Source: Trichopria drosophilae (Eukaryota > Arthropoda > Insecta > Hymenoptera > Diapriidae). From it: a stretch of 64,000 bases of DNA. Below the pieces are notes generated by a model that saw only the letters and a list, made by a program, of their open reading frames with translations, was not told where the DNA came from and ran no database searches. Shown piece by piece: positions 35,072-49,800 of this stretch. The translations under genes and the position numbers were made by a program. The stretch is from contig CM059587.1 in NCBI GenBank assembly GCA_030407085.1, forward strand, positions 70,917,001 to 70,981,000, given 5' to 3'. The stretch's first letter is position 1, and every line of letters begins with the position of its first letter.

Positions 35072-36267
35072 CAAAAATCAAACGCTGGAACTATATGGAG
35101 ACGAACTAAACACTTGATAAGTGACGAAATGTCAATACTTGACGGCGATTATTTTGATAGAGTTGGGTACCCGCCAGGAGCTTGGTACAGCCGAGGAGTG
35201 GGGAGTGGCTGCGGGAGTCAAAGTAAGCCCCATCAAAACGAAACGTGGACGGAAACCAGTGGGAGGCTTGTCCCCAAACTGCCCCCCCCCCCCCAGGGTA
35301 TGGGTGCCGCGGGGGCTGGTTAGCCCAGGAGCCTGCTCCTGCCGCCACATGGGTTGGACTCGCGGGGGTAGTGGTTTCGTTAGAAAGGTATCCCCCAAAG
35401 ACAAGCCCCTTCACGTCAAACTGGTAGCTACGTCGGGGATGGCAAAGCCTTTAAACTCTGCCCCGCCCCCATGGGGGGTGTCCTTAACCCGCAAGGGAGG
35501 CAGGGCACCTTAAATACAAATTCAGATAAATCTGTGAAGCCGGCCAATGTCCGCGTCGCACCCCCCCCCCCCCCCCAGCTGAAAATTTGATTAGGATGAA
35601 ATATCTCCCTACGACCATAATTTGAATAAAAATTCTGGAAATAAGCCGACATTTTGGACACTTGGACACAAGGTGAAATTAAAAATGCTTACCTGCATGT
35701 CTTTTAAGTTCAAACCTATTATAATTTCGCTTGTACTTTTCCGATCATAGAAATCCCGGTATCGACTTGAAAAATGAAGTTAACAAAATTACGCCAAACG
35801 ATGCATTTTTGTCACCTAGTTATGCCAGTCATAAAAAAGTCACTCTCGAAAATAGTAAATAAGATATATTTCAAACAATCTATGTATTGATTTGAGTATA
35901 TAAATACGGTAGAAGTTGTACATGAGCGGTCGTGCATTCCGGACGTTAAAGGGTTAAGACAAAGTTGTCCGTGAGAACTGCTACTTAATGTTGGCCTTAC
36001 GAGACGGAAAATGACGTCGTGAAATATTATGTCCCCATGTTTATGTATATATAGTCAGGAATATATGAAACTTGTGCCGTGTGTTTCGTTGATAAAAAAA
36101 TATCGTCACCGAAACCCATGCCTCGTATTCGCCCGCTTGAACGCTCTGGTTTTCATTCGCTGCCACGGCTGGCATGAGACGAACTAAAATTTATTTACGA
36201 ATTCATACGAAGAATTTTTTTACTATGGAATAACTGAAGTTAAAAAGCATAAATATTTCCCAACCAT
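35072..36267. repeat. 1.2-kb direct repeat, copy 1
   Basis: This copy is nearly identical to 36279-37460 (offset 1207 bp). The first half is unusually GC-rich, with two poly-C runs (about 35281-35295 and 35560-35577) and a GGCAGGGCACCTTAAAT block. The second half is AT-rich, with TATAAATA near 35900. Overlapping open frames on both strands in the GC-rich part are low-complexity and look non-coding. Confidence 0.9.
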
Positions 36268-36278
36268 CCCAACCAATA

Positions 36279-37460
36279 CAAAAATCAAACGCTGGAACTA
36301 TATGGAGACGAACTAAACACTTGATAAGTGACGAAATGTCAATACTTGACGGCGATTATTTTGATAGAGTTGGGTACCCGCCAGGAGCTTGGTAGAGCCG
36401 AGGAGTGGGGAGTGGCTGCGGGAGTCAAAGTAAGCCCCATCAAAACGAAACGTGGACGGAAACCAGTGGGAGGCTTGTCCCCAAACTGCCCCCCCCCCCA
36501 AGGTATGGGTACCGCGGGGGGTGGTTAACCCAGGAGCCTGCTCCTGCCGCCACATTGGTTGGACTCGCGGGGGTAGTGGTTTCGTTAGAAAGGTATCCCC
36601 TAAAGACAAGCCCCTTCACGTCAAACTGGTAGCTACGTCGGGGATGGCAAAACCTTTAAACTCTGCCCCGCCCCCATGGGGGGTGTCCTTAACCCGCAAG
36701 GGAGGCAGGGCACCTTAAATACAAATTCAGATAAATCTGTGAAGCCGGCCAATGTCAGCGTCGCACCCCCCCCCCCCAGCTGAAAATTTGATTAGGATGA
36801 AATATCTCCCTACGACCATAATTTGAATAAAAATTCTGGAAATAAGCCGACATTTTGGACACAAGGTGAAATTAAAAATGCTTACCTGCATGTCTTTTAA
36901 GTTCAAACCTATTATAATTTCGCTTGTACTTTTCCGATCATAGAAATCCCGGTATCGACTTGAAAAACGAAGTTAACAAAATTACGCCAAACAATGCATT
37001 TTTGTCACCTAGTTTTGCCAGTCATAAAAAAGTCACTCTCGAAAATAGTAAATAAGATATATTTCAAACAATCTATGTATTGATTTGAGTATATAAATAC
37101 GGTAGAAGTTGTACATGAGCGGTCGTGCATTCCGGACGTTAAAGGGTTAAGACAAAGTTGTCCGTGAGAACTGCTACTTAATGTTGGCCTTACGAGACGG
37201 AAAATGACGTCGTGAAATATTATGTCCCCATGTTTATGTATATATAGTCAGGAATATATGAAACTTGTGCCGTGTGTTTCGTTGATAAAAAAATATCGTC
37301 ACCGAAACCCATGCCTCGTATTCGCCCGCTTGAACGCTCTGGTTTTCATTCGCTGCCACGGCTGGCATGAGACGAACTGAAATTTATTTACGAATTCATA
37401 CGAAGAATTTTTTTACTATGGAATAACTGAAGTTAAAAAGCATAAATATTTCCCAACCAT
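36279..37460. repeat. 1.2-kb direct repeat, copy 2
   Basis: This is the second copy of the unit at 35072-36267. An 11-bp spacer that repeats part of the unit end (CCCAACCA) separates the copies. Differences are mostly in poly-C length and scattered bases, plus loss of a short TTGGACAC duplication. The ends are not TG...CA, which argues against ordinary LTRs. Confidence 0.9.
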
Positions 37461-37732
37461 TTAAAGGAATGTTTGAAAACCGTTCAATTAGATACATTTC
37501 TAGACCAGCACTTCTAAAAAGCAATTAAAAACTCAATAAGTATTCATAAATGTTATAATTTGTAATAATAAGGATTACTCTACATTTTAACACATTTGGA
37601 CTACGACCTACTAGGAATAAGAGTAAAAACTCTAAATAATTTAATAGGTCAAGTTAAAAAGTTCATTAGTATAAGTGGAATATTCTTTAAAACATTGTAT
37701 TCAATTCTTTCATTCAAAGTCAATAAGTGGTG
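37461..37732. other. Unassigned AT-rich stretch
   Basis: Nothing is recognised here. Confidence 0.4.
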
Positions 37733-38044
37733 TTCCGTATCGCAAATAGAGCAAAATAGAGCAAAATTGGACTAAAGCTTTTTTGTAGAGCACAAAATTT
37801 CCTACAAAAAGTCATGGGCAGCGTTAGTCTAACATTAATAGTTTAGCCAAAAAGAAAGCACGAATTTAAACAAAATATTCCGAATATTTTACATTGGTTA
37901 TCGATCAAACTGTAAGTTGACGTTCCATTGTTGTTTGTGGTTAAACTATTAACATTAGACTAGGGCTGCCACTGACTTTTTTGTAGGAAATTTCACGCTC
38001 TACAAAAAAGCTGCAGTGCAATTTTGCTCTATTTTCGATACGGA
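37733..38044. mobile_element. 312-bp fold-back MITE
   Basis: The ends TCCGTATCG...CGATACGGA pair. The arms of about 105-125 bp are inverted copies and include AGCTTTTTTGTAGAG and CTAAACTATTAA-type blocks. The loop is about 85 bp. It is non-coding. Confidence 0.8.
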
Positions 38045-40954
38045 AGCGAAAAAAGTTTTTTCACGGTTTTTACGCTTTTAACGATCTTTATAAATCATAT
38101 AAGTCATTTTATGGTCTAAAAACAGTGCATAAACTTTCTTAATAATACTAGGAATCGATACCTATTCAGAAAAAAATTTATTTTGACGCTCTTATATTTG
38201 AATCGGTCCATGCAAAAAGGGCACCAAGTCCATTTTTCGGTAAATTGAGATAATGATAAATTCTAACTTTTGAGGCTCCGGTCTTTCATTTCATTAATCT
38301 TCATTTCCTGATGTCCGATTTATGCAAAAAGGGCCCTAAGTCCAGGACTTAGATCCCTTTTTGCATAAATTGGAAGTGACATTTTTTTATACCGGGTATT
38401 ATTTATACTGAGAAAAAATGTAGCAAAAGATAGTATTTAACACTACTTGTTGCAGTGAAATATGTATCGTATTTCATAAATACATATCGTACATATTTTA
38501 CCACTATAAATTGTCAAGTAAGATATACTGTAGGATACGCGTTGTAGTTGTAATAGTTACAAGTTTGTTTACTGATTATTTCACACATACTTACTGTATT
38601 TACAAATGATAATAATCTTTCGGAACTATTATACTTTAACGTCGGTTAAAATTACAACAATATACACCAGATAAATATCTAGGTTTCTAGAATTCCCTGA
38701 TCGAATAGCCTACTGTTATTGATGTAAAAGATAATGAATTTAGTTCTTAATACACCGCAAAATGTAATTTTACATTGTATTATACTTTTACAAATAAATT
38801 AGTTAGCTGTGTTATAAAATTATTACTTTTTTTTCACGTTACTCGTCGAAGGAGTCGGGAATTCCTCCCGGAGCTCTGTTCGGAGCCGAAGTGTCGCTAT
38901 TGCGCCCAAGGAGATTAAAAATCGTTACAAAATTTATTATTTAATAAATTAAAGAGGACATCACGCAATCCATTAAAAAACGCGTGATGTGCTTCACTCA
39001 GCTCATTCATTCTCTCTGTGTAAGTTTTTTACGAAATGAGAACAAATAAGCTGAGCATTGACGGTCAAACCAGCTTCTATTAAACAAAACGAAGTGCGAC
39101 TTCGTTTGGGGATTTCGTCGCCATCTACAGGACGCCGAGAGAACTTACGTGGTTTCATACATATACATCGCTTGCATTTCGGCCATCACTTCTCTCACAT
39201 TGGTCGGCGGTCCGCCCGCGATCCCGTAGACATTCAAATGTGTAGCCGGCGCGCCGAGACACTCAGTGTGTCTTTAATTTTCGCTTAATTACGCTTATAC
39301 GCAGTCCTTAAAAATTCTGTTTTCATCACACTGGGACGAAAGCAGCAACTTTGCTCCCGCTTGCGGGAGGAAAGTTACTTTTTTTCCTCCCTGTCATGAA
39401 GAAAAATCGTATACTTCCCTCGGGAAGTAAAAAAGAATGTCTCAGACTGCGTGTAATTTTTACCCGAGGTGAAGCCGATTGGTATTTTTATAAAATTATA
39501 TATAGTCCTTCTCATTTTCTTACTTTTCATATAAACTGAATATAATAATAATAAATAATAATATTTTGAATTCTTCTTAGAAAATGTGTCATTATATTCA
39601 TACAGCTGCCAGGAAGATTTTTAAACGTTTTAAAACGAACTTAATTTAAAATTTTCTTTTTTAATTAATGTAATAATGGTTTAAATAAATATATGGTTCA
39701 ATATTACTAAAAAGTGTTGAAACGCAGAAAAATAGTAAAAAACCCTCCTGGGCATTTCGGATCCCTCTCCGATCCTTGGATATTCTAGTTATTAACATCG
39801 AAGTATAATGGCTTTGTTAACGCTCAGAAATAATTGAAGGAGGTCGAGAGTAATAAGTCGATCGTAACGTGTCAATAAGACTTTTATACATTATGAATTT
39901 ATTTTAATATTTTATAAATTATATTCAGATTATGAGTATCTTCAATTTTATTAAGATAATTAGTTTTGAAATTTAATGTCAAACATTCCAGAGAGAGTAG
40001 TCATTTAATAAAATATCGTTCGGAATTTAAAACTTTGATTTCCTGCCAATTAACGTATTTGTGTTCCAAAATATGTTCGGAAATTAAGAGTATTTTTTTT
40101 AGAACATCTAAATAAATTGCGTGTATACATCATGTTCATGGATTCTGATATGATCCTTTTTTTGTCTTACTTATGATACATCACAATGTTTACAAATTAT
40201 AAGACAAACATAGTTATAAATTTGTTTTGAACAAATCTTTTTAGGATGAACTGTGAATATTATTAAATATTACTAATATTGTGTTAAAATAACGTGATTC
40301 CGAATTTTTAATTAATCTGTTAACATTGTCTATAATTGCTAATTTTTGAGAATAAGGATGGAAAGAACTATAATTCACTCACACTGTAAAGTTCTATTTT
40401 AATTGGATTTTATTATTAAAAGATGTATGAAATATACATGCGAAATCTCACTATCTCCTAATTTTAAAACTTACCTTGTTCGCCGCTGGAACTGTTAAAA
40501 ATTAATTTATACCCAGTAGTACAAGAACTTTATTTCGCTTATGAAATGCAATCAGCAGAAAACATTAATTATAAAAAAATAACGTTAGTCCACATGTATA
40601 GTTCTTACTGTTTATCATACTTAAAGATATTCGTAGAGGAATAATAGAGGTTAGTAGGATTGCATATTATTTTAATGAATTTCATACAATGCTATAAATA
40701 TTATATATCACTATCTGTATTGAAGCCGAGGCAGTTCTCTGGTATGTATAATTGTAAAATTAGGCGTTGTACAAAATTATTAACGGTTTTTCCACACGTT
40801 TATGTAAACGGTTCCCTGTCAATCAGTCGAATTTTAAAAACTTATAGGTGCATGGAGCCTGAAAATTAGCTTCACAGATTCATATACTTTTACCTCACAA
40901 TTTACGGAATCTGAGGTAAAACAATTTTCTTTGAGCAACTCTATATATATATAT
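38045..40954. other. Mostly unassigned; one short hairpin
   Basis: A hairpin at about 38308-38375 pairs TTATGCAAAAAGGG with its complement. CACTGAGAAAAAA-like sequence near 38406 resembles other element ends in the window. The part from 38840 to 39550 is less AT-rich than its surroundings but shows no frame with recognisable homology. Nothing else was identified. Confidence 0.4.
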
Positions 40955-43097
40955 GAGGAATTCCACCGAACTGTTAACATTGCAAGTACTAGCACAAAAG
41001 TCGTACAAATGAAGGTCAAATCGAGTTTTTTCTTCATAGTATTTCAAGAAGACACTTAGTATAACATACTCAAACTTTTCTGTTTGCCTCCGTAACAATT
41101 ATCCTTGCATAAGAAGCATAACACAAACTGAAATTACAGTTTTTTGATGCGTACTCGCCAGATTTTTATTCAGTTCGAGGCTGTTAAAAAAAAAATTTTA
41201 TCCAAACGATTTGAAATCGATATACGTTATTGGCAGAGATAATATCTAATAGAATATTTGTCATTGAAGTGTGTGCCTCTCTTAGAAAATGAAGTATGAA
41301 GCCAGGAACATGCGTACCCGATTTTTGAGAAAATGAAAATTTTTTTACATTTTAGGCTTTAAAAAAAAAACTTATTATTTTTCAATTGTTCATCGCGGTA
41401 AATGTTCCCCTTGGAATAAGAATGAAAATAGAACCCGGTTTATATATGTGTCTTGTGTATGAACCTCTCGGCGACGTTCGCAACATTGCTTTTTACTTGC
41501 TCCACTCGAATTGAAAATCAAGATTTTTTAAGGGCACACCGACATGGTCCATAGAATGACTTTTTAACTTTTGGCCAATTTTTCTTTAGTACATTTTCTT
41601 CAGTATCCAACCTGGTATATCATTAATTTTTTGACCACAGTCGAAAAAATGTCAACTAAAGAACGGTTTTATGGTATTTTTGCATTTTATTGGCATGACA
41701 TCGCCCTAACTTAATTAAAAAATGAGTGGCTTTTCTTTTCTTGACTCTTTGTGACCCTATGAACGTAATATTATCAACTGAGTATTTTACTATATAGAAT
41801 ATTTTCATAATAGTCCACAATTGAAATGCGTTTCATTTTGTACTGTGTCAGCAAGCTTAAGACACGATGCTGTTGCAATCTGGGCACATTTGCAACCCAT
41901 TCTGAATTTAATTAAAAGCGTTGTACCTAACCTAAAAGCGATTCATTTCCGAAGTGATGGGCCAACGACCCAATATAAAAACAAAACAAATTTTCAACTG
42001 TTTAGATACAACTGTGAAAAACTGCAGGTTGATAATGCATCATGGAATTTCACTACTCCGGGACACGGCAAAAGCAGCGCTGATGCCGTTGGAGGATCGG
42101 TAAAAAGATTGTGCGATCAATCAGTGTTATCTGGGAACGATATAACCGATGAAAGTAACGTGATAGAGGCAGTTAATAGATCTTCCGAGTCCAAAATAAA
42201 AATCTTCCCCATTTCATTGGTAGACATCGAAAAAATTGATGAACTTGTTAATCCTAATTTAAAGGCAGCACCACAATCAAATAAAATTTTTCAACTGCTG
42301 TACAGTAAGAAACAAAGTGACTCGTTGTTTCTTAATAATCTTTCATGTCTTGATTGTTTAAGAAACCCACCTTGCAAACATTACAGTCTGGTGAAAAATT
42401 ACTGGTGCTTAGATAAGAGTACAAAAAAAACAAGTAAAGAAAGTTCCATAAAATTAATTTCTATAGATAGTGTTAAAAAATGTTGATGTTCATGTTTCTT
42501 AATTTTATATTACTTGTTTACACTTTGCGTTCAAACATTACGTTAGTTTATTATGCTACATACTACTGTACTAACCTATACGAATATTATAGAAATATAA
42601 TTAAGTTTCATGAAAGTACTGTTCTTATTTTATTACCATTGATATTAGGAAGAAAATACATACAACCTTTTCTGTAGAAAATTTGATGTTCTATCTTTCT
42701 TTCTTGGACACATTTATTGTCTGATTTGTATTTTTGAAAATAAGTGCAAAAAAACTGAAAAAAAATCACATTTTTGGATATTTTTTCACAATGGTAGCTT
42801 AAATATGCCTGACCGATAATTTTTATTATCATCTTCGGAATGAGGAGACAAAAATACATGAAAATAGTCTAACAGATACTTTTTTCAGTCTCTGTATAAC
42901 ATTCTAATTGTTACAAATTTTTGTTTTTACATTTTTTGGATTTACAAAAATAACTTTGTTCAAAAATGAGTGGTAAAGCTTTTTTTTAATTCCTTGTGAC
43001 TCTAGAAATGTAATGGTATAAAATTAGTCGATGTGCTATCAAAATAAAAATTTGATTTTTCTTAGAGTCGAATGTTAACAGTACCGTGGAATTCCTC
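40955..43097. mobile_element. 2.14-kb DNA transposon with GAGGAATTCCAC ends
   Basis: The left end GAGGAATTCCACCGAACTG is repeated in inverted orientation at the right end (about 43062-43097). Both flanks are (AT)n, so the element sits in an AT microsatellite and the target duplication cannot be read. It contains the transposase-like fragment at 41821-42486. An autonomous coding region is incomplete, so it is probably an internally deleted copy. Confidence 0.8.
41821..42486 (+). pseudogene. Transposase-like protein, C-terminal part (unnamed family)
   Basis: The 221-codon frame shows DAVAIWAHLQPIL, then IHFRSDGPTTQYKNKTNF, then WNFTTPGHGKSSADAVGG and VKRLCD. I associate this pattern with a widespread family of uncharacterised, transposon-encoded proteins of arthropods and cnidarians with probable DDE-type sites (SDGP and GHGK blocks). 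I do not know an accepted superfamily name. It sits inside the TIR element 40955-43097 on the plus strand. The N-terminal half is missing here; a matching N-terminal half is at 53440-54573. The tail has CLDCLRNPPCKHY, a possible zinc site. Confidence 0.6.
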
Positions 43098-43189
<92 letters not shown>

Positions 43190-43192
43190 TTT
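43098..43192. repeat. (AT)n microsatellite
   Basis: About 90 bp of alternating TA with rare interruptions (TATG). It probably formed the target of both flanking elements. Confidence 0.95.
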
Positions 43193-44529
43193 GAGTACCG
43201 CTCAAAAGTATGAGCTTGCCCTTGCGGAATTTTCGCTAAATTAAAATGTTAATATCTCATCGCCAAATTAACGTACGGGAAAAATAAGAAAAGAGAACTA
43301 AAGAGGAGACTGTCAGCTTCTCACACGCGGTGGCTTCATTTCTGTATATACATTTCTCTATGAACTATGCTCGAATTACTAAAGTCATTGTTCGTATTAT
43401 TTTTTCTTTTCAATCCGCTCCAATTTTTTTTAAAATGATTGCAAGAGAAATGTACAACGTGTAATCTAAAGGTAATCCCTATAGCTTTAATTTGCCTCTT
43501 CGGGATTTTGTCTAATATTTCTTTACAAATACTCATTCAATTGTGAACAAAATAATGTGATTTTTTGTCAATCTGCTATATCTCGGAAAATTGACGTGAT
43601 ATAAAAAATATTTAACACACAAAAAGTTTCATTTTTTAATTATCTATTGGCTGAAATTTTTTCAAATTTTTAGAAGGAAATTGTTTTAATCCTATTTTAT
43701 CAAATTTACGCTTTTGTGCTGTGATTATTAACAGATCTAGATTTGTATTTCAACTATGCTCAGTTTGAGATATAATATTCATGTAAATGTATTTATAAAT
43801 AAACAATGAACTTTATTTTAACATACATAGAAAATATCAACAATAGTATTCATGTATATATGTACACATATTTATTAAATTTTGCTTTCTTCGAAAAAAC
43901 CGCCACGCGCTTTGCGTGAAACATCCTAATAGTAAAGACAAACATAATCTTAAACTTGATCATAGTTTAAATGCAACTTTGCATCCGAAAATGATTGTTA
44001 TATAAAAAATGTTGAAGTCGACAAAATACGGTAAAAAAAATTTCCTTCTAAAAATGTTAAAAAATGTCAGCCAATAGATAATTAAAAAATGAAACTTTTT
44101 GTTTCTTAAACATTTTTTATATCACGTTAATTTTCCGAGATATAGCAGATTGAAAAAAAATCACATTAATTTGTTCAAAATTAAATAAGTATTTGTAAAG
44201 AAATATTAGACAAAATCCCGAAGAGGCAAATTAAAGCTATAGGTATTACCTTTCGATTACATGTTGTACATTTCTCCTGCAATCATTAAAAAAAATGGGA
44301 GCCGATTGAAAAAGAAAAAAATAATACGAAAAAATGACTTTAGTACATCGAGTATAGTTCATAGAGAAATGTATAAACAGAAATGAAACCACCATGACTA
44401 AGAAGCTGAAAGTCTCCTCTTTAATTCTCTTTTTTTATTTTTCCCGTACGTTAACTTGGCGATGAGATATCAACATATTAATTTAGCCAAAATTCCGCAA
44501 GGGTGAGCTCATACTTTTGAGCGGTACTG
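43193..44529. mobile_element. 1.34-kb fold-back element with mariner-like ends
   Basis: The left arm (43193-43690) and right arm (about 44035-44529) are inverted copies. The ends are CAGTACCGCTCAAAAGTATG on the right (TA follows at 44530) and GAGTACCGCTCAAAAG on the left. The loop is about 350 bp. CAGT-type ends next to TA fit a Tc1/mariner-derived MITE. No transposase is present. Confidence 0.85.
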
Positions 44530-45225
44530 TATATAGCAATTGGATGACATTTTTCGACATTTTCTTCATATAAACCAACTTTGCTTGCTTATCAAGTATA
44601 TTAAATTGGTGTTCAATACAGACAGCTTTCTAAATATTAGAATTAAATATTTTATATATAATATATATTATATAAAATTAAAAAAAGAAATGAATATATA
44701 TATATATACAGGGTCATCGAAAAGTATCGGACCCCCCTAATATCTTCAGTTAGAATGCACTTAGGAGAAAATGTCCAATAGCAAAGTTGTATGGTTTCAA
44801 GCGGGGAGTAAGATGATGACCTAGACTTTGACCTTCACCATGTCCTTCAAGGTCATTTCAAGGTCAATCTTATTTTTTTAAATAGAACCCCCTACATTTT
44901 ATTGCATATTCTTATAGCTTATCTCGAGAGCTTTCCAAAACACTATAATAAAATATTTTTTTATTAAGTACTTTTTGAGTTATAAAGGTTTGAAGTTAAC
45001 AATTTTTTAACACAAAATGTAGAATATCTTGTAAAATATTATTTAGTTTTCAGTAATCATAACCTTAATACTTTTGTGCGCGGAATAATGAGACCAATTA
45101 ATTGGTTTAAAGAAAATACATTAATCGGATCCCCCTAATATTTTCAGTAAGAATGCATTTTGGAAAAATGTCCAATAGCAAAGTATTGTACGTCTCCAAG
45201 CAATTATGCTAATAGGCTCTGGCGA

Positions 45226-45356
45226 AAAACTGCCCGAACGTAATCGCGAGAAGCTGCTCGAATGCATGATTTCCGAAGGCGTTAGCGGGAATCTGACCGA
45301 AAGCGTTGGCTAATCTTTATTCTCTCAATCTAGCAGGCACCAATGTACGAGCTCTT
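45226..45356 (+). repeat. 130-bp direct repeat, copy 1
   Basis: This block is essentially identical to 46533-46662. It includes CTGCCCGAACGTAATCGCG and AAGCGTTGGCTAATC. It may be mariner coding sequence duplicated around the transposase fragment, or two nested copies. Confidence 0.85.
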
Positions 45357-45569
45357 GTGCAAACAATATGGATCACTGATTTGAAACTTTGATGCAGTGC
45401 TGTCTTCTTCTTAGCGAGCAGCAGTCACCTCGTGGACGAAAACGAACAGCCTCAAAAATTTTTTCTGTAACAAAAGAAACCATTGCGCTTCAATTGATTA
45501 TCCCAAACATCTTCATTTTGTTTCCAGTAGCCCAGACATTTTTCGTAAATATTATTAATTGATCTATTA

Positions 45570-46326
<757 letters not shown>

Positions 46327-46532
46327 ATGCTGGCACAGCAATTGAAAAAGTTCGTTTTCGAAACGAAGAAAGGTACAAAAATTTATGTGTTCTGTAAACT
46401 TAGTTTCCTTTATTTATGTCGTCATATTTTATTTCAGATAGGAGGTACCTTCTTGGGAATGAAATAAATGCAATTTTTTTGTTTGCGTATTACTTTTAGA
46501 TAAATCTACATTCCCGAACCATGGTGGCGTCA

Positions 46533-46662
46533 ACTGCCCGAACGTAATCGCGAGAAGCTGCTCGAATGCATGATTTCCGAAGGCGTTAGCGGGAATCTGA
46601 CCGAAAGCGTTGGCTAATCTTTATTCTCTCAATCTAGCAGGCACCAATGTACGAGCTCTTGC
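46533..46662 (+). repeat. 130-bp direct repeat, copy 2
   Basis: This is the partner of 45226-45356. It is followed by a C-rich and G-rich block near 46705-46735 and a mariner-like right end near 46855. Confidence 0.85.
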
Positions 46663-46855
46663 AATAAAAAATGGAGGTTCCTATTTAAGTTTTATTGTTT
46701 TTCCCCCACCCCACCCCCAGGAGGTGGGGGAGGGAGTCAATTTCGTTATCACTGGATGCCCCCCTTCGTGTCGAACAACTTTCATCCCACACCTTTTTTG
46801 ATTCTGTGCATAGTTCTCGAGATATTTCTATGTCTTCAGATAAATCGGCCACCCT

Positions 46856-49800
46856 GTATACGTAATATTGAGAAGCGTTTCTGAGCCGATTACGACAGAG
46901 TCAAACTTGTCTTAGATGGCTTCTTTATGCTTCATTTAACTCTTTTGCGCCGTATTATTTCTCTCAATTACCTTCTGAAACTGCAATATGGATTCAGAAC
47001 AGGAGTTCAACAGATACACATATCGATATTTGTTATTGACCGGTGTCTTCTACAGACGTAAAAAACAATATTTAAATTAATACAAATATGCGTCGGAAAT
47101 CTTTATGTAAGTAGGAAAATTGATTTAATGTCGAAAGGCAGAATTACGCGTCCGACATTATTGGATAGCATAACCTCAAACATTCGTTATTGTATAATCA
47201 ATTGAATAATGAACCTCGTCGCATCTGTTTCCACCCGCCATTGCTCTTGGCGGAAGGGGGGAGGGGCCAGCAGGTACTTTAGACCACTGATCTAATTTAG
47301 TATAGATCAGTGCTTTAGACACTTCAAAGAGAGCACGAAACAAGCCCATCCCCAAATCTTAGGTTAGGTTAGGTTAGGTATAGTTTACAAAGCTGTAACC
47401 ACTATTTCCTCCAAATTTTCCCATTTTACTGGGGTATTATGGCACTTCGAATCATGAATACCTTTGCACTCCGAGAATTAGCTACAGCTATTTCATGTTG
47501 ATCACCGAGAGTCTAATAAAAAGAGGGAGGAATAATGTGTACTATTCCTTTTATAGGTTCTTCCATGATATATCACGAGCTCTTTCTTCTGCCACGTTTA
47601 GTTCCTACGCTCTGCCACCCCTTATACGCACATTATATATACCCTTTCTCTCTTGTTGGCTCCTCTTTCTTTCTATCACAATAAGACTCTATTTAAATCC
47701 TACTTTCTATTTAATCGCTGTATATATAACGACGTGAGTCATTATATATGCTTTTCTACTATGCCGACCTTACATACATATCTCGTCTTAAATTATCTAA
47801 ATGATTACTGCAGAATACAAATTAAATACAAGACAAGAATGTACGGAGTATGCACCAAAGTACGACTCTCCCATTACAAAAAAGAGGGAAAGGAGTCGGT
47901 AGAAGGAAAGTCTTAGCCTGATAAAACCCCAAGAATAAAACACAAAAGAATTTTATCACTGGTTTAAGCGTTCCAAACCGATTCCTTTCTAAAACCACCA
48001 AAGCGGGTACGCCGCCACGGCGACATCATCTCTGATGTATACAAAATGTATTCGCTTTTCGAAAATAAAAAGAATATATAACGATGGCAACGGAGAACCA
48101 TTCAAGCTTCGACGTACATCAACTTTATCAAATAGACCAGGTAGCGTGACCCCGGGGGAAATCAGGCTGATAATCCGATTAATAAATTGGATCCGGATCC
48201 TGTTGTTACCGATTTAATTGGCTATTTCCGTCGCGGTTGCGACTGTGTTCCGTGCAATGGTTTTTGCGTTTTGTTTCTGCCGTTTACGCCCCTTTGAACA
48301 GAAATTGTTTGGGCGGTTCTCATCCCAGATTTTCGCTCTTTTCAATCGAATTTTTTTCTCAATCGCCACGATTTCCGCATGATTGATCGTGCGTCAAAGG
48401 CTCGAAAGGCGAATTTTCGGCACGCAAATATAATTATGCAACCTGATTTTACACGCAGAAAATTGCGCATCGATCCTTTACCTCTAGGAATCTGCATAGC
48501 TTCAAGTGGTAATTAATGTGTACACACTTAAATGATGTATATATAATATATATCGGTTATATATATATAAGCAAACAAATTTAATAATTTACTGTAATTT
48601 AATTCGTACAATTTTGCTTGTAATCTTTTCAAATATTAAATTATTATGGCACACGATCTTCAATTTTCCTTAAATTTGATTATTTATTTAACTATACGAT
48701 GTATTTCCTAGTTTAGTGCACTGATGTTCGTAAGATCTCCTAATTAGTATTTTTACATTGTGTTACTAAAACGCCTCTACTTAATCATGGCGAAGAATGC
48801 TAGCTGATTTTGCTTACACTCTGGTACTTACATTTCGTTGTAGTTAATGCCAGACAAGTCACCCACTGATTCTGAATGTGAGTAATAATTAAAAAAGTAT
48901 TGCAAAATTTTCAGAACAGCATTAAACATGTTTCAAATTTAAAAAAATGTTCACCTATTATCTATTACTTTGAATAATTATTTGATGAAATTTAGTCCGT
49001 TATTTTCGCCGACAAGTCGGTGGAATCGTGCTAATGCGTTGACGGGAGACGGTAAAAGAGATTTTTCAATTTTATCCCTGATCTCCTTTGGGAAATCAAT
49101 CGACTTATTACCGATAACGGTTCGAATTTAGAAAATGATTTAAAGGTAGGGCGATAAATACAAAAGTTTATTAACCACATGACTTTTCTATATCTATTTT
49201 GATGAGATAATCCTTTTAAAAAATTGACTTGAAGGGATCAATTCTAGATATTGATGACAATTCTTGAATTGTACATAAAAAAGAGGTCTTAACATTATAT
49301 AAAATAATGTTCTAAGGGTGCAGTATTTTAAAGAATACATAACATTTTAAGGCTTACGTAATAATCAAATCACACAAAATACAACTATGTATAATTCTAT
49401 TCCTTAAACTTGCAAACAGCTAAAACGCTACTACTTGATGGCGACTCTGCGAACCAATTTACAGAAAACTATAACACAACCTCAGAATCTCAGAACGAAA
49501 CTAACCACAAGAAATTTTAAAAAATCCCGTACAAGGGGATGTGCTTGAACTATTAGAATTTCTATTAAAACAACACAACATTCAGATAGTATTGCAATTA
49601 AACGAAAAACTAGATAAGATCATAACAAAAGGAAAAGGGATCTGAACATATCACGTATCTAATTGAATTCAATATGCTACTTGTTATGTGTCTTGGGTAG
49701 AAAATAACAGAGATGATTGAAAGCTAGAACTGCTAACAATAAACATAAAATACCATGTCCATCCCAAACTAATGCGGTGTTCACCGAAATGGGATAATGT

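Noticed and set aside
35106..35513. Overlapping 60-130-codon frames in the GC-rich part of the 1.2-kb unit
   Set aside because: Pro/Gly-rich translations on both strands come from poly-C/G composition. The copies differ by poly-C length, which shifts the frames.
35072..37460. Pair of LTRs of a retrotransposon
   Set aside because: The copies are 11 bp apart with no internal coding region and lack TG...CA ends; tandem duplication fits better.
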